A DNA stretch of 15,835 nucleotides. Origin: Oscillospiraceae bacterium (GTDB taxonomy: Bacteria > Bacillota > Clostridia > Oscillospirales > Oscillospiraceae). Of this stretch, positions 1-6,238 are shown one piece after another. A program made the translations under genes and the position numbers. The notes beneath the pieces were generated by a model, which worked only from the letters and a program-made list of their open reading frames with translations, had not been told where the DNA came from and searched no databases. The stretch spans positions 1 to 15,835 of the forward strand of contig JAQUZL010000036.1 in the NCBI GenBank assembly GCA_028691385.1. The letters are read 5' to 3'. The stretch's first letter is position 1. Each line of letters starts with the position of its first letter.

Positions 1-17
1 TCAAGATAATCTTTCAT
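1..17 (-). CDS. 5' end of an unidentified gene downstream of tpiA (partial)
   Basis: An ATG lies at 17-15 on the minus strand and opens a frame reading MKDYL before the window ends. It is preceded by a good ribosome binding site (AAGGAG, about 7 nt from the ATG) and starts only 21 nt after the tpiA stop, so it is almost certainly the next gene of the operon. In many Firmicutes the gene after tpiA is gpmI (phosphoglycerate mutase), but five residues cannot establish that and they do not look like the usual gpmI start. Confidence 0.6.
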
Positions 18-38
18 TCTCGTTTCTCCTTATAATTG

Positions 39-821
39 TTATTCCTTGGCGGATGGCTGATTGGCCGCCTTGATGATGTTGACAAACTTTTCCGGGTCGA
101 GCGCAGCGCCGCCGATGAGTCCGCCGTCCACGTCCGGCATGGCCAGCAGCTCCGCGGCGTTGGAGGGATTCATCGAGCCGCCGTAGAGAATGGAAATGGC
201 GCGCGCCACGCGGGCGTCGAACGCCTTGCGAATGGTGGCGCGGATGTGCTCACAGATTTCCTCGGCCTGCTCGGGGGTGGCGTTCACGCCGGTGCCGATG
301 GCCCAAAGCGGCTCATAGGCAAAGATGACCTTGCGCATCTGCGGCTTGGTGAGGCCCGCCACGGCCATTTTGACCTGGGTGGAGATGATGTCGAACGCCA
401 CGCCCAGATCGCGCTGCTGCAAGCTCTCGCCCACGCAGATGATGGGCGTGAGTCCCGCCTTGATGGCGGCGGCGGTTTTGAGATTCACGGAATAGTCCGT
501 TTCCTCCACGCTGCGGCGCTCGGAATGGCCGATGATGACGCACTCGGCGCCGGCGTCCACCAGCATATCGGTGCTGATTTCGCCGGTATACGCGCCGGAC
601 TGCTTCCAATAGACGTTCTGGCCGCCAACGGTGACCCGGGTCTCCTTGAAGGCGCGCACGGCGGCGGGAATGGTGATGGCCGGGGCGCAGACGATGATGT
701 CGCACCAGCGCCCCTTGGGCGCAATCAGCTTGAACTGTTTGGCAAACTCCTTGGCCTCGGTGGGCGTTTTGTTCATCTTCCAGTTGGCCGCGATGATACA
801 CTTGCGATATTTACGGTTCAA
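39..821 (-). CDS. tpiA: Triosephosphate isomerase
   Basis: This enzyme interconverts dihydroxyacetone phosphate and glyceraldehyde 3-phosphate in cytosolic glycolysis and gluconeogenesis. The 260-aa protein is of normal family length (about 250). It carries the substrate-binding NWKMN motif (Lys15), the catalytic His99 in IIGHSERR, the catalytic Glu170 in AYEPLWAIGTG, and the phosphate-binding LYGGS and GGLIGGA loops. The start is a TTG codon. It is chosen because AAGGAGG lies 8 nt upstream and because the next Met, in NWKMN, would remove an active-site residue. The ribosome binding site overlaps the pgk stop codon and the gap is only 13 nt, so translation is probably coupled to pgk. All key residues are present. 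Confidence 0.97.
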   Translation of the reverse strand: MNRKYRKCIIAANWKMNKTPTEAKEFAKQFKLIAPKGRWCDIIVCAPAITIPAAVRAFKETRVTVGGQNVYWKQSGAYTGEISTDMLVDAGAECVIIGHSERRSVEETDYSVNLKTAAAIKAGLTPIICVGESLQQRDLGVAFDIISTQVKMAVAGLTKPQMRKVIFAYEPLWAIGTGVNATPEQAEEICEHIRATIRKAFDARVARAISILYGGSMNPSNAAELLAMPDVDGGLIGGAALDPEKFVNIIKAANQPSAKE

Positions 822-834
822 AACGGTGTCCTCC

Positions 835-2040
835 TTATGCCTTGTCCATCAGACAGGCAACACCGGGCAGCTCTTTTCCCTCGAGCAACTCGAGCGACGC
901 ACCGCCGCCGGTGGAGATATGTGTAATTTTGTCGGCAAAGCCCAGCTGCTCCGCCGCCGCCGCGCTGTCGCCGCCGCCGATGATGGTCACCGCGCCGGAC
1001 TCTGCCAGCGCTTGCGCCATGGCCTTGGTGCCCACGGCAAACGCCGGAAATTCAAACACGCCCATCGGCCCGTTCCAGATGATCGTGCCCGCGCCGGAAA
1101 CGGCTGCGGTGAACGCGGCGCGGGTTTTCGGGCCGATGTCAAGACCCATCATGTCGTCCGGGATGGCCATGGCGTCGACCACCACGGGCGCGGCGTCCGC
1201 GGCAAATTCCTTGGCCGCGACGGTGTCGGTGGGCAACAGGAGCTGCACACCCTTTTCTTTTGCCTTGGCAATCATTTGCAGGGCATAGTCCGCCTTATCG
1301 GCCTCCAGCAGGGACGTGCCGATCTTGCCGCCCTGGGCATAGGCAAAGGTATAGGCCATGCCGCCGCCGATGATGAGCGTATCGACCTTGTCGAGCAGAT
1401 TGTTGATGACGGCGATTTTGTCGGAAACCTTCGCGCCGCCCAGCACCGCCACAAACGGCCGCTTTGGCGCATCGAGCGCGCCGCCCATGATCTCCAGCTC
1501 CTTCTGAATGAGAAAGCCCGAAACGGCGGGCAGATAGGCCGCCACGCCCGCCGTGGAGGCATGGGCGCGATGCACCGTGCCGAACGCGTCGGACACGTAC
1601 AGCCCGTCCGCGCCCACAAGCGCGGCAAGCGCCTTGGCGAAATCGGGGTCGTTTTTCTCTTCGCCCTTGTCAAAGCGCAGGTTTTCCAGCAGCAGTACCT
1701 GACCGGGCAGCAGCGCGGCGGCCTTTTCCTGCGCCTGCGCGCCTACAATATCCTTGCAGAAAATCACCGCACGGCCAAGCAGCGCAGCAAGGCGCTCGGC
1801 CACCGGCGCAAGGGACAACGCCTCGTTCCACGCGCCCTTGGGCTTGCCCAGATGGGAGCAGGCGACGACGCACGCGCCCCGGTCGAGCAGGTAGCGCAGG
1901 GTGGGGATGGCAGCGCGGATGCGCTTATCATCGGTGATCGCGCCGGTTTTTTTATCCTGCGGCACATTGAAATCGCAGCGCACCAGTACGCGCCGGCCTG
2001 CAACAGGAACGTCGCAGACGGTCTGTTTTTTATAGTTCAT
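835..2040 (-). CDS. pgk: Phosphoglycerate kinase
   Basis: It transfers phosphate between 1,3-bisphosphoglycerate and ADP, an ATP-yielding step of glycolysis in the cytosol. The 401-aa length is normal. The N-terminal substrate domain has RCDFNVP (residues 21-27), a basic DDKRIRA segment around Arg40 and SHLGKPKG (62-69). The C-terminal nucleotide domain has LGGAKVSDK (200-208), IIGGGMAYTF (223-232), WNGPMGVFE (322-330) and GGGDSAAA (355-362). The ATG start has AGGAGG about 7 nt upstream. It lies 24 nt after trmL and 13 nt before tpiA on the same strand, so it is a middle gene of the operon. No glyceraldehyde-3-phosphate dehydrogenase gene, the common upstream partner of pgk, is found here. 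Confidence 0.98.
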   Translation of the reverse strand: MNYKKQTVCDVPVAGRRVLVRCDFNVPQDKKTGAITDDKRIRAAIPTLRYLLDRGACVVACSHLGKPKGAWNEALSLAPVAERLAALLGRAVIFCKDIVGAQAQEKAAALLPGQVLLLENLRFDKGEEKNDPDFAKALAALVGADGLYVSDAFGTVHRAHASTAGVAAYLPAVSGFLIQKELEIMGGALDAPKRPFVAVLGGAKVSDKIAVINNLLDKVDTLIIGGGMAYTFAYAQGGKIGTSLLEADKADYALQMIAKAKEKGVQLLLPTDTVAAKEFAADAAPVVVDAMAIPDDMMGLDIGPKTRAAFTAAVSGAGTIIWNGPMGVFEFPAFAVGTKAMAQALAESGAVTIIGGGDSAAAAEQLGFADKITHISTGGGASLELLEGKELPGVACLMDKA

Positions 2041-2064
2041 GGCGTGGCCTCCTGTAAGAATTGT

Positions 2065-2571
2065 TTATTTGCCATCCGTCACAGCGGATGGGACTTTCAT
2101 TTTACCGAACCCCTGCAGCGCCGGAAAATCCAGCTGCCGCAGCGCTTCGTACACCGTGATGGCGACGGAATTGCCGAGATTCAGACTCCGCGCGGCCGCA
2201 AGCATGGGAATGCGAACGCACGATTCCGGGTGCTCGTCCAAAAACGGCTCCGGCAAGCCCTTGGTTTCCTTGCCGAAAATCAGGTAGTCGCCATCCTCAA
2301 ACGCCGCTTCGGCATAGCTTCTCGGCGCTTTGGTGGAAAGCAGCCAAATCCGCTCGGCTCCGGTCTTTTGGAAAAAGTCCTCCAGATTGTCATAGACGCG
2401 CACGTCCACCAAATGCCAGTAATCCAGCCCCGCGCGGCGTACCGCCCGCTCGGAGATGTCAAACCCCAGCGGACGAATCAGGTGCAGCACGCTGCCGGTT
2501 GCGGCGCATGTGCGGGCAATGTTGCCGGTGTTTTGCGGAATTTCCGGCTCTACCAATACGATATTGAGCAT
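2065..2571 (-). CDS. trmL: tRNA (cytidine/uridine(34)-2'-O)-methyltransferase, TrmL-type SPOUT enzyme
   Basis: TrmL-family enzymes use S-adenosylmethionine to methylate the ribose 2'-OH of the wobble nucleotide in certain leucine tRNAs. The 168-aa protein is a compact single-domain SPOUT fold with all three family motifs: NTGNIARTC near residue 14, FGKETKGLP around residue 99, and the C-terminal knot segment with ARSLNLGNSVAI. It starts at ATG 2571 behind an imperfect G-run ribosome binding site (AAGGGGGG). It is the first gene after the promoter at 2602-2630 and is followed 24 nt later by pgk. The start MLNIVLVEPEIPQNTGN is typical of the family. The exact tRNA substrate is inferred from the family. 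Confidence 0.93.
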   Translation of the reverse strand: MLNIVLVEPEIPQNTGNIARTCAATGSVLHLIRPLGFDISERAVRRAGLDYWHLVDVRVYDNLEDFFQKTGAERIWLLSTKAPRSYAEAAFEDGDYLIFGKETKGLPEPFLDEHPESCVRIPMLAAARSLNLGNSVAITVYEALRQLDFPALQGFGKMKVPSAVTDGK

Positions 2572-2601
2572 AAAATCCCCCCTTCGGCAGTTACCATAAT
2601 T

Positions 2602-2630
2602 ATTGTATGCCAGAATGAGATAAAATTCAA
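2602..2630 (-). promoter_or_regulatory. Sigma-A-type promoter for trmL-pgk-tpiA
   Basis: Read on the minus strand, TTGAAT (2630-2625) and TACAAT (2607-2602) are separated by exactly 17 nt. This is a near-consensus housekeeping promoter. Transcription would start near 2595, giving a leader of about 24 nt before the trmL ATG. Confidence 0.75.
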
Positions 2631-2709
2631 TAAGAAAGCGGCCGAAAAAGTTCGGAATGAATGGAATTTATTCTTGCATTTTTAGGGCGTTTATGGGAAG
2701 ATAAGCTGA

Positions 2710-2726
2710 CGGATTGTAACAATCCG
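2710..2726. promoter_or_regulatory. Perfect 7-bp inverted repeat upstream of proB
   Basis: CGGATTG and CAATCCG flank a 3-nt centre (TAA). The repeat ends 16 nt before the first possible proB start. It could be an operator or a small hairpin in the proB leader. No T-tract follows, so it is not a terminator. I could not identify a convincing -35/-10 pair for proB beside it. Confidence 0.4.
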
Positions 2727-2742
2727 AACCTCTTTAGAAAGA

Positions 2743-3555
2743 ATGAGCGGCATGGCACGAATTGTGGTCAAGGTCGGCACCTCAACGCTGACCCATTCCG
2801 GCGGCGGAATGAATTTCAAAAACATGGACAGGCTGGCGCGCACGCTGGCAGACGTGCACAATGCGGGCAACGAGGTGGTGCTGGTGTCCTCCGGCGCCAT
2901 CGGCTGCGGGTGCGGCAAGCTGAAGCTTGCCCAGCGTCCCACGGACATTGCCGCCAAGCAGGCGGCCGCCGCTGTGGGGCAGTGCGAGCTGATGCATCTG
3001 TATGACAAGTTTTTCGGGGAATATGGCGTCACCACCGGGCAGATCCTGCTGACAAGAGAGGACTGCAATCACCCGGAAATCAAGGAAAATCTGGTCAACA
3101 CCTTCACGGCGCTGCTGCATCTGGGCGTCATTCCCGTGGTCAACGAAAACGATTCGGTGTCCTATGCCGAAATCAGCGCCGACCACGCCACCTTTGGCGA
3201 GAACGACACCCTTTCGGCCGTGGTGGCGGGGCTGTGCGGGGCGGATCTTCTGGTGCTGCTGTCGGACATCGACGGCCTGTATGACGACGATCCCCACCGC
3301 AATCCCGACGCGCACCTGATTGATGAGGTCTGCGAGCTGACGCCCGCGCTGCTTGCCAGCGCCCACGGCGCAGGCACCGGCTTTGGCACAGGCGGGATGG
3401 TGACCAAGCTCACTGCCGCCCGCATCGCCATGGAGCAGGGCTTCGATATGGCCATCACCAACGGCGCGGAGCCGGAAAATATCAACTTTTTGGTGAAAGG
3501 CGGCAGGATCGGCACGATCTTCCGCGGAAAGAAGGCACGCCATGACGGTGCTTGA
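2743..3555 (+). CDS. proB: Glutamate 5-kinase, short form without PUA domain
   Basis: It phosphorylates L-glutamate to glutamyl 5-phosphate, the first step of proline synthesis. The 270 residues are a complete amino-acid-kinase domain: VVKVGTSTL near the N-terminus (substrate and phosphate loop), SSGAIGCG, NENDSVSY and FGENDTLSA (glutamate binding), LLSDIDGLYDDDP, and GTGGMVTKLTAA (nucleotide binding). Well-known forms such as the E. coli enzyme are about 367 residues with a C-terminal PUA domain, which is absent here. The start is uncertain: ATG 2743 gives MSGMARIVV, and ATG 2752 (MARIVV) better fits the usual N-terminus. Neither has a strong ribosome binding site. The end overlaps proA by 14 nt, so the two are probably translationally coupled. 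Confidence 0.95.
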   Translation: MSGMARIVVKVGTSTLTHSGGGMNFKNMDRLARTLADVHNAGNEVVLVSSGAIGCGCGKLKLAQRPTDIAAKQAAAAVGQCELMHLYDKFFGEYGVTTGQILLTREDCNHPEIKENLVNTFTALLHLGVIPVVNENDSVSYAEISADHATFGENDTLSAVVAGLCGADLLVLLSDIDGLYDDDPHRNPDAHLIDEVCELTPALLASAHGAGTGFGTGGMVTKLTAARIAMEQGFDMAITNGAEPENINFLVKGGRIGTIFRGKKARHDGA

Positions 3556-4789
3556 GCAGCAGGGCGCGGCGGCAAAGGCCGCATCGCGCAGCCTTGCCAT
3601 TGCCGGGACTGGGACAAAAAATCAGGCGCTTTGCGCCATTGCAGATGCGCTCGAGCAGCGCACAGCTGAAATTCTATCCGCCAATGCGCGCGATCTCGCC
3701 GCCGCCCGGGACGCGGGGATGCGCGAGAGCCTGCTTGACCGGCTGCTGCTGAATCCCGCGCGGATTTCCGCCATCGCGGCGGGCGTGCGCGCCGTGGCGG
3801 CGCTGCCCGATCCCATCGGCGTGACGAGCGGGATGCGCGTGTTGCCAAACGGACTGACCGTGGGCAAAAAGACCGTGCCGCTGGGCGTGGTCGGCATCAT
3901 CTATGAAGCGCGTCCCAACGTCACGGTGGACGCGGCGGTGCTGTGCCTGAAGGCGGGCAACGCGGTGATTTTGCGGGGCGGCAAGGAAGCGTATCACTCC
4001 AGTCAGGCCATGACGGAAATCATGCGCGCGGCCATCGCCGGGGCGGGACTGCCCGCAGACGCGGTATCGCTGGTGCAGGACGCCACGCGCGCTTCCGCGC
4101 AGGAGCTGATGCAGCTCACGGACTATCTCGACGTGCTCATTCCCCGGGGCGGGCGGGCGCTCATTGCATCGGTGGTGCAAAACGCCCGCGTGCCGGTGAT
4201 CGAAACCGGCTGGGGCAACTGCCATGTCTATGTGGAAAAAACCGCCGACCTTGCCATGGCGGCGCGCATCATCCAAAACGCGAAGTGCTCGCGTCCGTCG
4301 GTGTGCAACGCGGCGGAAACGCTGCTGGTGGACGAAGCGGTCGCGGCCGACTTTTTGCCCATGGCCAAGCGCGCGCTGGACGAATACCACTGCCGGCTGC
4401 GCGGCTGCGAAAAGACCCGCGCCATTTTGGGCGACTGCGTGACGCCCGCCACAGCGGCGGACTGGGACACCGAATACGGCGACTATATTCTGGCGGTCAA
4501 GGTGGTTTCCGGCATGGACGAAGCCATCTCCCACATCATGACCCACACCTCCGGCCACTCCGAGTGCATTGTGACCTCGAACTATTTTGCCGAAACCCGC
4601 TTTATGAACGAGGTGGACGCGGCGGCGGTCTATTGCAACGCCTCCACCCGCTTTACCGACGGCGGCGAGTTCGGCCTTGGCGCGGAGATTGGCATATCCA
4701 CCCAAAAGATGCACGCCCGCGGCCCCATGGGGCTGGAGGCGCTCACCTCCACCAAGTTTTTGGTCTACGGAACGGGGCAGGTGCGATAA
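3542..4789 (+). CDS. proA: Glutamate-5-semialdehyde dehydrogenase (gamma-glutamyl phosphate reductase)
   Basis: It reduces glutamyl 5-phosphate with NADPH to glutamate 5-semialdehyde, the second step of proline synthesis, and normally works closely with ProB because the intermediate is labile. The 415-aa length matches the family. Motifs seen are YEARPNVTVDAA (121-132), LRGGKEA (144-150), IPRGG (200-204), ETGWGNCH (221-228), the catalytic Cys255 in RPSVCNAAET, SGHSEC, and the C-terminal FTDGGEFGLGAEIGISTQK. The ATG at 3542 has AGAAGG about 7 nt upstream and lies inside the end of proB. The stop codon directly abuts the next gene. No proC, the third-step gene, is in the window. Confidence 0.97.
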   Translation: MTVLEQQGAAAKAASRSLAIAGTGTKNQALCAIADALEQRTAEILSANARDLAAARDAGMRESLLDRLLLNPARISAIAAGVRAVAALPDPIGVTSGMRVLPNGLTVGKKTVPLGVVGIIYEARPNVTVDAAVLCLKAGNAVILRGGKEAYHSSQAMTEIMRAAIAGAGLPADAVSLVQDATRASAQELMQLTDYLDVLIPRGGRALIASVVQNARVPVIETGWGNCHVYVEKTADLAMAARIIQNAKCSRPSVCNAAETLLVDEAVAADFLPMAKRALDEYHCRLRGCEKTRAILGDCVTPATAADWDTEYGDYILAVKVVSGMDEAISHIMTHTSGHSECIVTSNYFAETRFMNEVDAAAVYCNASTRFTDGGEFGLGAEIGISTQKMHARGPMGLEALTSTKFLVYGTGQVR

Positions 4790-5296
4790 ATGGAAAAAAT
4801 CAATCAGCTGATGCTGGCCATGACCGACTATTTTGCCGGCGACGCGCGGCGCATTCAGCATTTCACCAAGGTTTGGGCCTATGCCCGCCTCATCGCCATG
4901 GAAGAGCACGTGGACGGCGAAACCCGGTTCCTTTTGGAAGCCGCCGCGCTGACCCACGACATCGGCATCCGGGACGCGGAGGCGCAATTCGGCTATAACA
5001 ACGGCAAGCTGCAAGAGCAGTTCGGCCCCGCGCCCGCGCAAGCGCTGCTGCAACGCCTTGGCTTTGACGCGGAGCTTACCGACCGGGTGTGCTTTCTCAT
5101 CGCGCACCATCATACTTATCAGTCCATTGAAGGCATTGACTACCAAATTCTGATTGAAGCGGATTTCCTGGTCAACCTCTTTGAATCCCAGAGCGCGCCA
5201 AACGACACGGTGCGCGCCCTGTTTACCACAGCGACAGGCAAACGCCTGCTGGAAACCATGTATAAAAAGGAGATTGACCATGCTTCTGGCCATTGA
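4790..5296 (+). CDS. HD-domain protein, probable metal-dependent phosphohydrolase
   Basis: The 168-aa protein matches the HD superfamily. It has His24 in IQHFTKVWAYA, the doublet His56-Asp57 in LTHDIG, the histidine cluster 106-108 (AHHHTY) and Asp125 in EADFLVN. These are the expected metal ligands of a phosphohydrolase acting on nucleotides or phosphoesters. No second catalytic or sensory domain, signal peptide or membrane segment is seen, so it should be a stand-alone cytosolic enzyme. The substrate cannot be read from the sequence. The ATG follows the proA stop with no gap, and the end overlaps coaX by 17 nt, placing it inside a proline-CoA operon. A role in nucleotide or cofactor housekeeping is possible but unproven. 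Confidence 0.88.
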   Translation: MEKINQLMLAMTDYFAGDARRIQHFTKVWAYARLIAMEEHVDGETRFLLEAAALTHDIGIRDAEAQFGYNNGKLQEQFGPAPAQALLQRLGFDAELTDRVCFLIAHHHTYQSIEGIDYQILIEADFLVNLFESQSAPNDTVRALFTTATGKRLLETMYKKEIDHASGH

Positions 5297-6053
5297 CATC
5301 GGCAATAGCAATATTGTCCTGGGCGGCATCGACGGCGCGGACATCCTGTTCGAGGCGCGTCTTTCCACCGATCATATCAAAACCTCCGACGAATACGCCG
5401 TCGAAATTCGCAACCTTTTGATTCTCAATGAAATTGACATCGCCGGGATTCAGGACAGCATCATCTCCTCGGTCGTGCCGCCGGTGTTCAACGCCGTCAG
5501 CACCGCCGTGGTGAAGCTGACCCGCAAGCAGCCCATTGTGATCTGCCCGGGCTGCAAGACCGGCCTCAACATACTCATGGACAACCCCTCCACCGTGGGC
5601 AGCGACCTCATCGTGGACGCCGTGGCCGCGTTCCACGACTATCCCACGCCCCTTGTGGTCATCGACATGGGCACCGCCACCACCATCTCCGTGGTGGGCA
5701 AGGGCAACACCTATCTCGGCGGCTGCATCATGCCGGGCGTGCGGGTGTCGCTGGGTGCGCTTTCGTCCACAGCCGCGCAGCTGCCGGGCATCAATCTGGC
5801 AAAGCCGCAGAAGGTCATCGGCAAAAACACCGTGGACTGCATGCGCAGCGGCATCATGTATGGCCACGCCGCCATGATCGACGGCATGGTCGAACGCATC
5901 GAGGACGCGCTGGGGCAGCCGCTGCAGAGCGTGGTCGCCACCGGCGGCATCGCGCCGTTTATCGTGCCGCTGTGCCACCGCGACATTCTCATCGACAAAA
6001 ATTTGCTGCTCAAGGGTCTGTCCATCATCTATCAGAACGAAAAGCGGAGATAA
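5280..6053 (+). CDS. coaX: Type III pantothenate kinase
   Basis: It phosphorylates pantothenate, the first step of CoA synthesis. Type III enzymes belong to the ASKHA fold and are not feedback-inhibited by CoA. The 257-aa protein has the N-terminal phosphate loop AIDIGNSN (4-11), the catalytic aspartate region GSDLIVDAVAA (Asp109), VIDMGTATTISV (128-138), GGCIMPGV (147-154), NTVDCMRSGIMYG (183-195) and ATGGIAPF (220-227). Many homologues have Arg after the catalytic Asp; here it is Leu110. The frame is open further upstream, but ATG 5280 is chosen because AAGGAG lies 7 nt before it and MLLAIDIGNSN is the canonical start. It is the last gene before the terminator at 6057-6099. Confidence 0.95.
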   Translation: MLLAIDIGNSNIVLGGIDGADILFEARLSTDHIKTSDEYAVEIRNLLILNEIDIAGIQDSIISSVVPPVFNAVSTAVVKLTRKQPIVICPGCKTGLNILMDNPSTVGSDLIVDAVAAFHDYPTPLVVIDMGTATTISVVGKGNTYLGGCIMPGVRVSLGALSSTAAQLPGINLAKPQKVIGKNTVDCMRSGIMYGHAAMIDGMVERIEDALGQPLQSVVATGGIAPFIVPLCHRDILIDKNLLLKGLSIIYQNEKRR

Positions 6054-6056
6054 ACG

Positions 6057-6099
6057 CAGCGGGCGCGCCGGTTGGCGCGCCCGCTGTTTCGTTTTTTTT
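6057..6099 (+). terminator. Rho-independent terminator of the proB-proA-HD-coaX operon
   Basis: A perfect 13-bp GC stem (6057-6069 with 6074-6086) closes a GGTT loop and is followed by a T-rich tract at 6087-6099. It starts 3 nt after the coaX stop. The opposite strand lacks a T-run after the stem, so it is mainly a plus-strand terminator. Confidence 0.92.
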
Positions 6100-6104
6100 A
6101 CGCC

Positions 6105-6233
6105 TTATCCGCGCGTTTCCCGTTCGGCCTCCAAGATGCCGTTTTTCACGGCGGCTTTGACCACCAGATAGAGCGCGAGCAGGGCGATTGCCGCAATCGC
6201 CCCATAGAAGATCAGCGCCACCAGGACGCCCAT
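6105..6233 (-). CDS. 42-aa single-pass membrane microprotein
   Basis: Starting at ATG 6233 on the minus strand, the frame encodes 42 residues. A hydrophobic segment covers about residues 3-25 (MGVLVALIFYGAIAAIA and onward), followed by a short polar tail with VKAAVKNGILEAERE. An SD-like AGGTGA overlaps the stop codon of the upstream oxidoreductase gene, and the ATG sits 5 nt after that stop, which strongly suggests translational coupling. A hydrophobic helix followed by an 'AVKNGILEA'-type tail resembles very small conserved clostridial membrane proteins, possibly the DUF6019 type; that label is from memory and unverified. The frame stops at TAA just before the coaX terminator, so the two transcription units converge. 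Function unknown. Confidence 0.65.
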   Translation of the reverse strand: MGVLVALIFYGAIAAIALLALYLVVKAAVKNGILEAERETRG

Positions 6234-6238
6234 CACGC

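Noticed and set aside
631..2685. 684-aa plus-strand open frame antisense to tpiA, pgk and trmL
   Set aside because: It has no coherent domain and its sequence is rich in His, Arg, Gly and Ala, as expected of a GC-rich antisense frame; the minus-strand genes have full family motifs.
3674..5368. 564-aa minus-strand frame antisense to proA and the HD gene
   Set aside because: It runs opposite genes with clear motifs and ribosome binding sites and shows only the composition of an antisense shadow.
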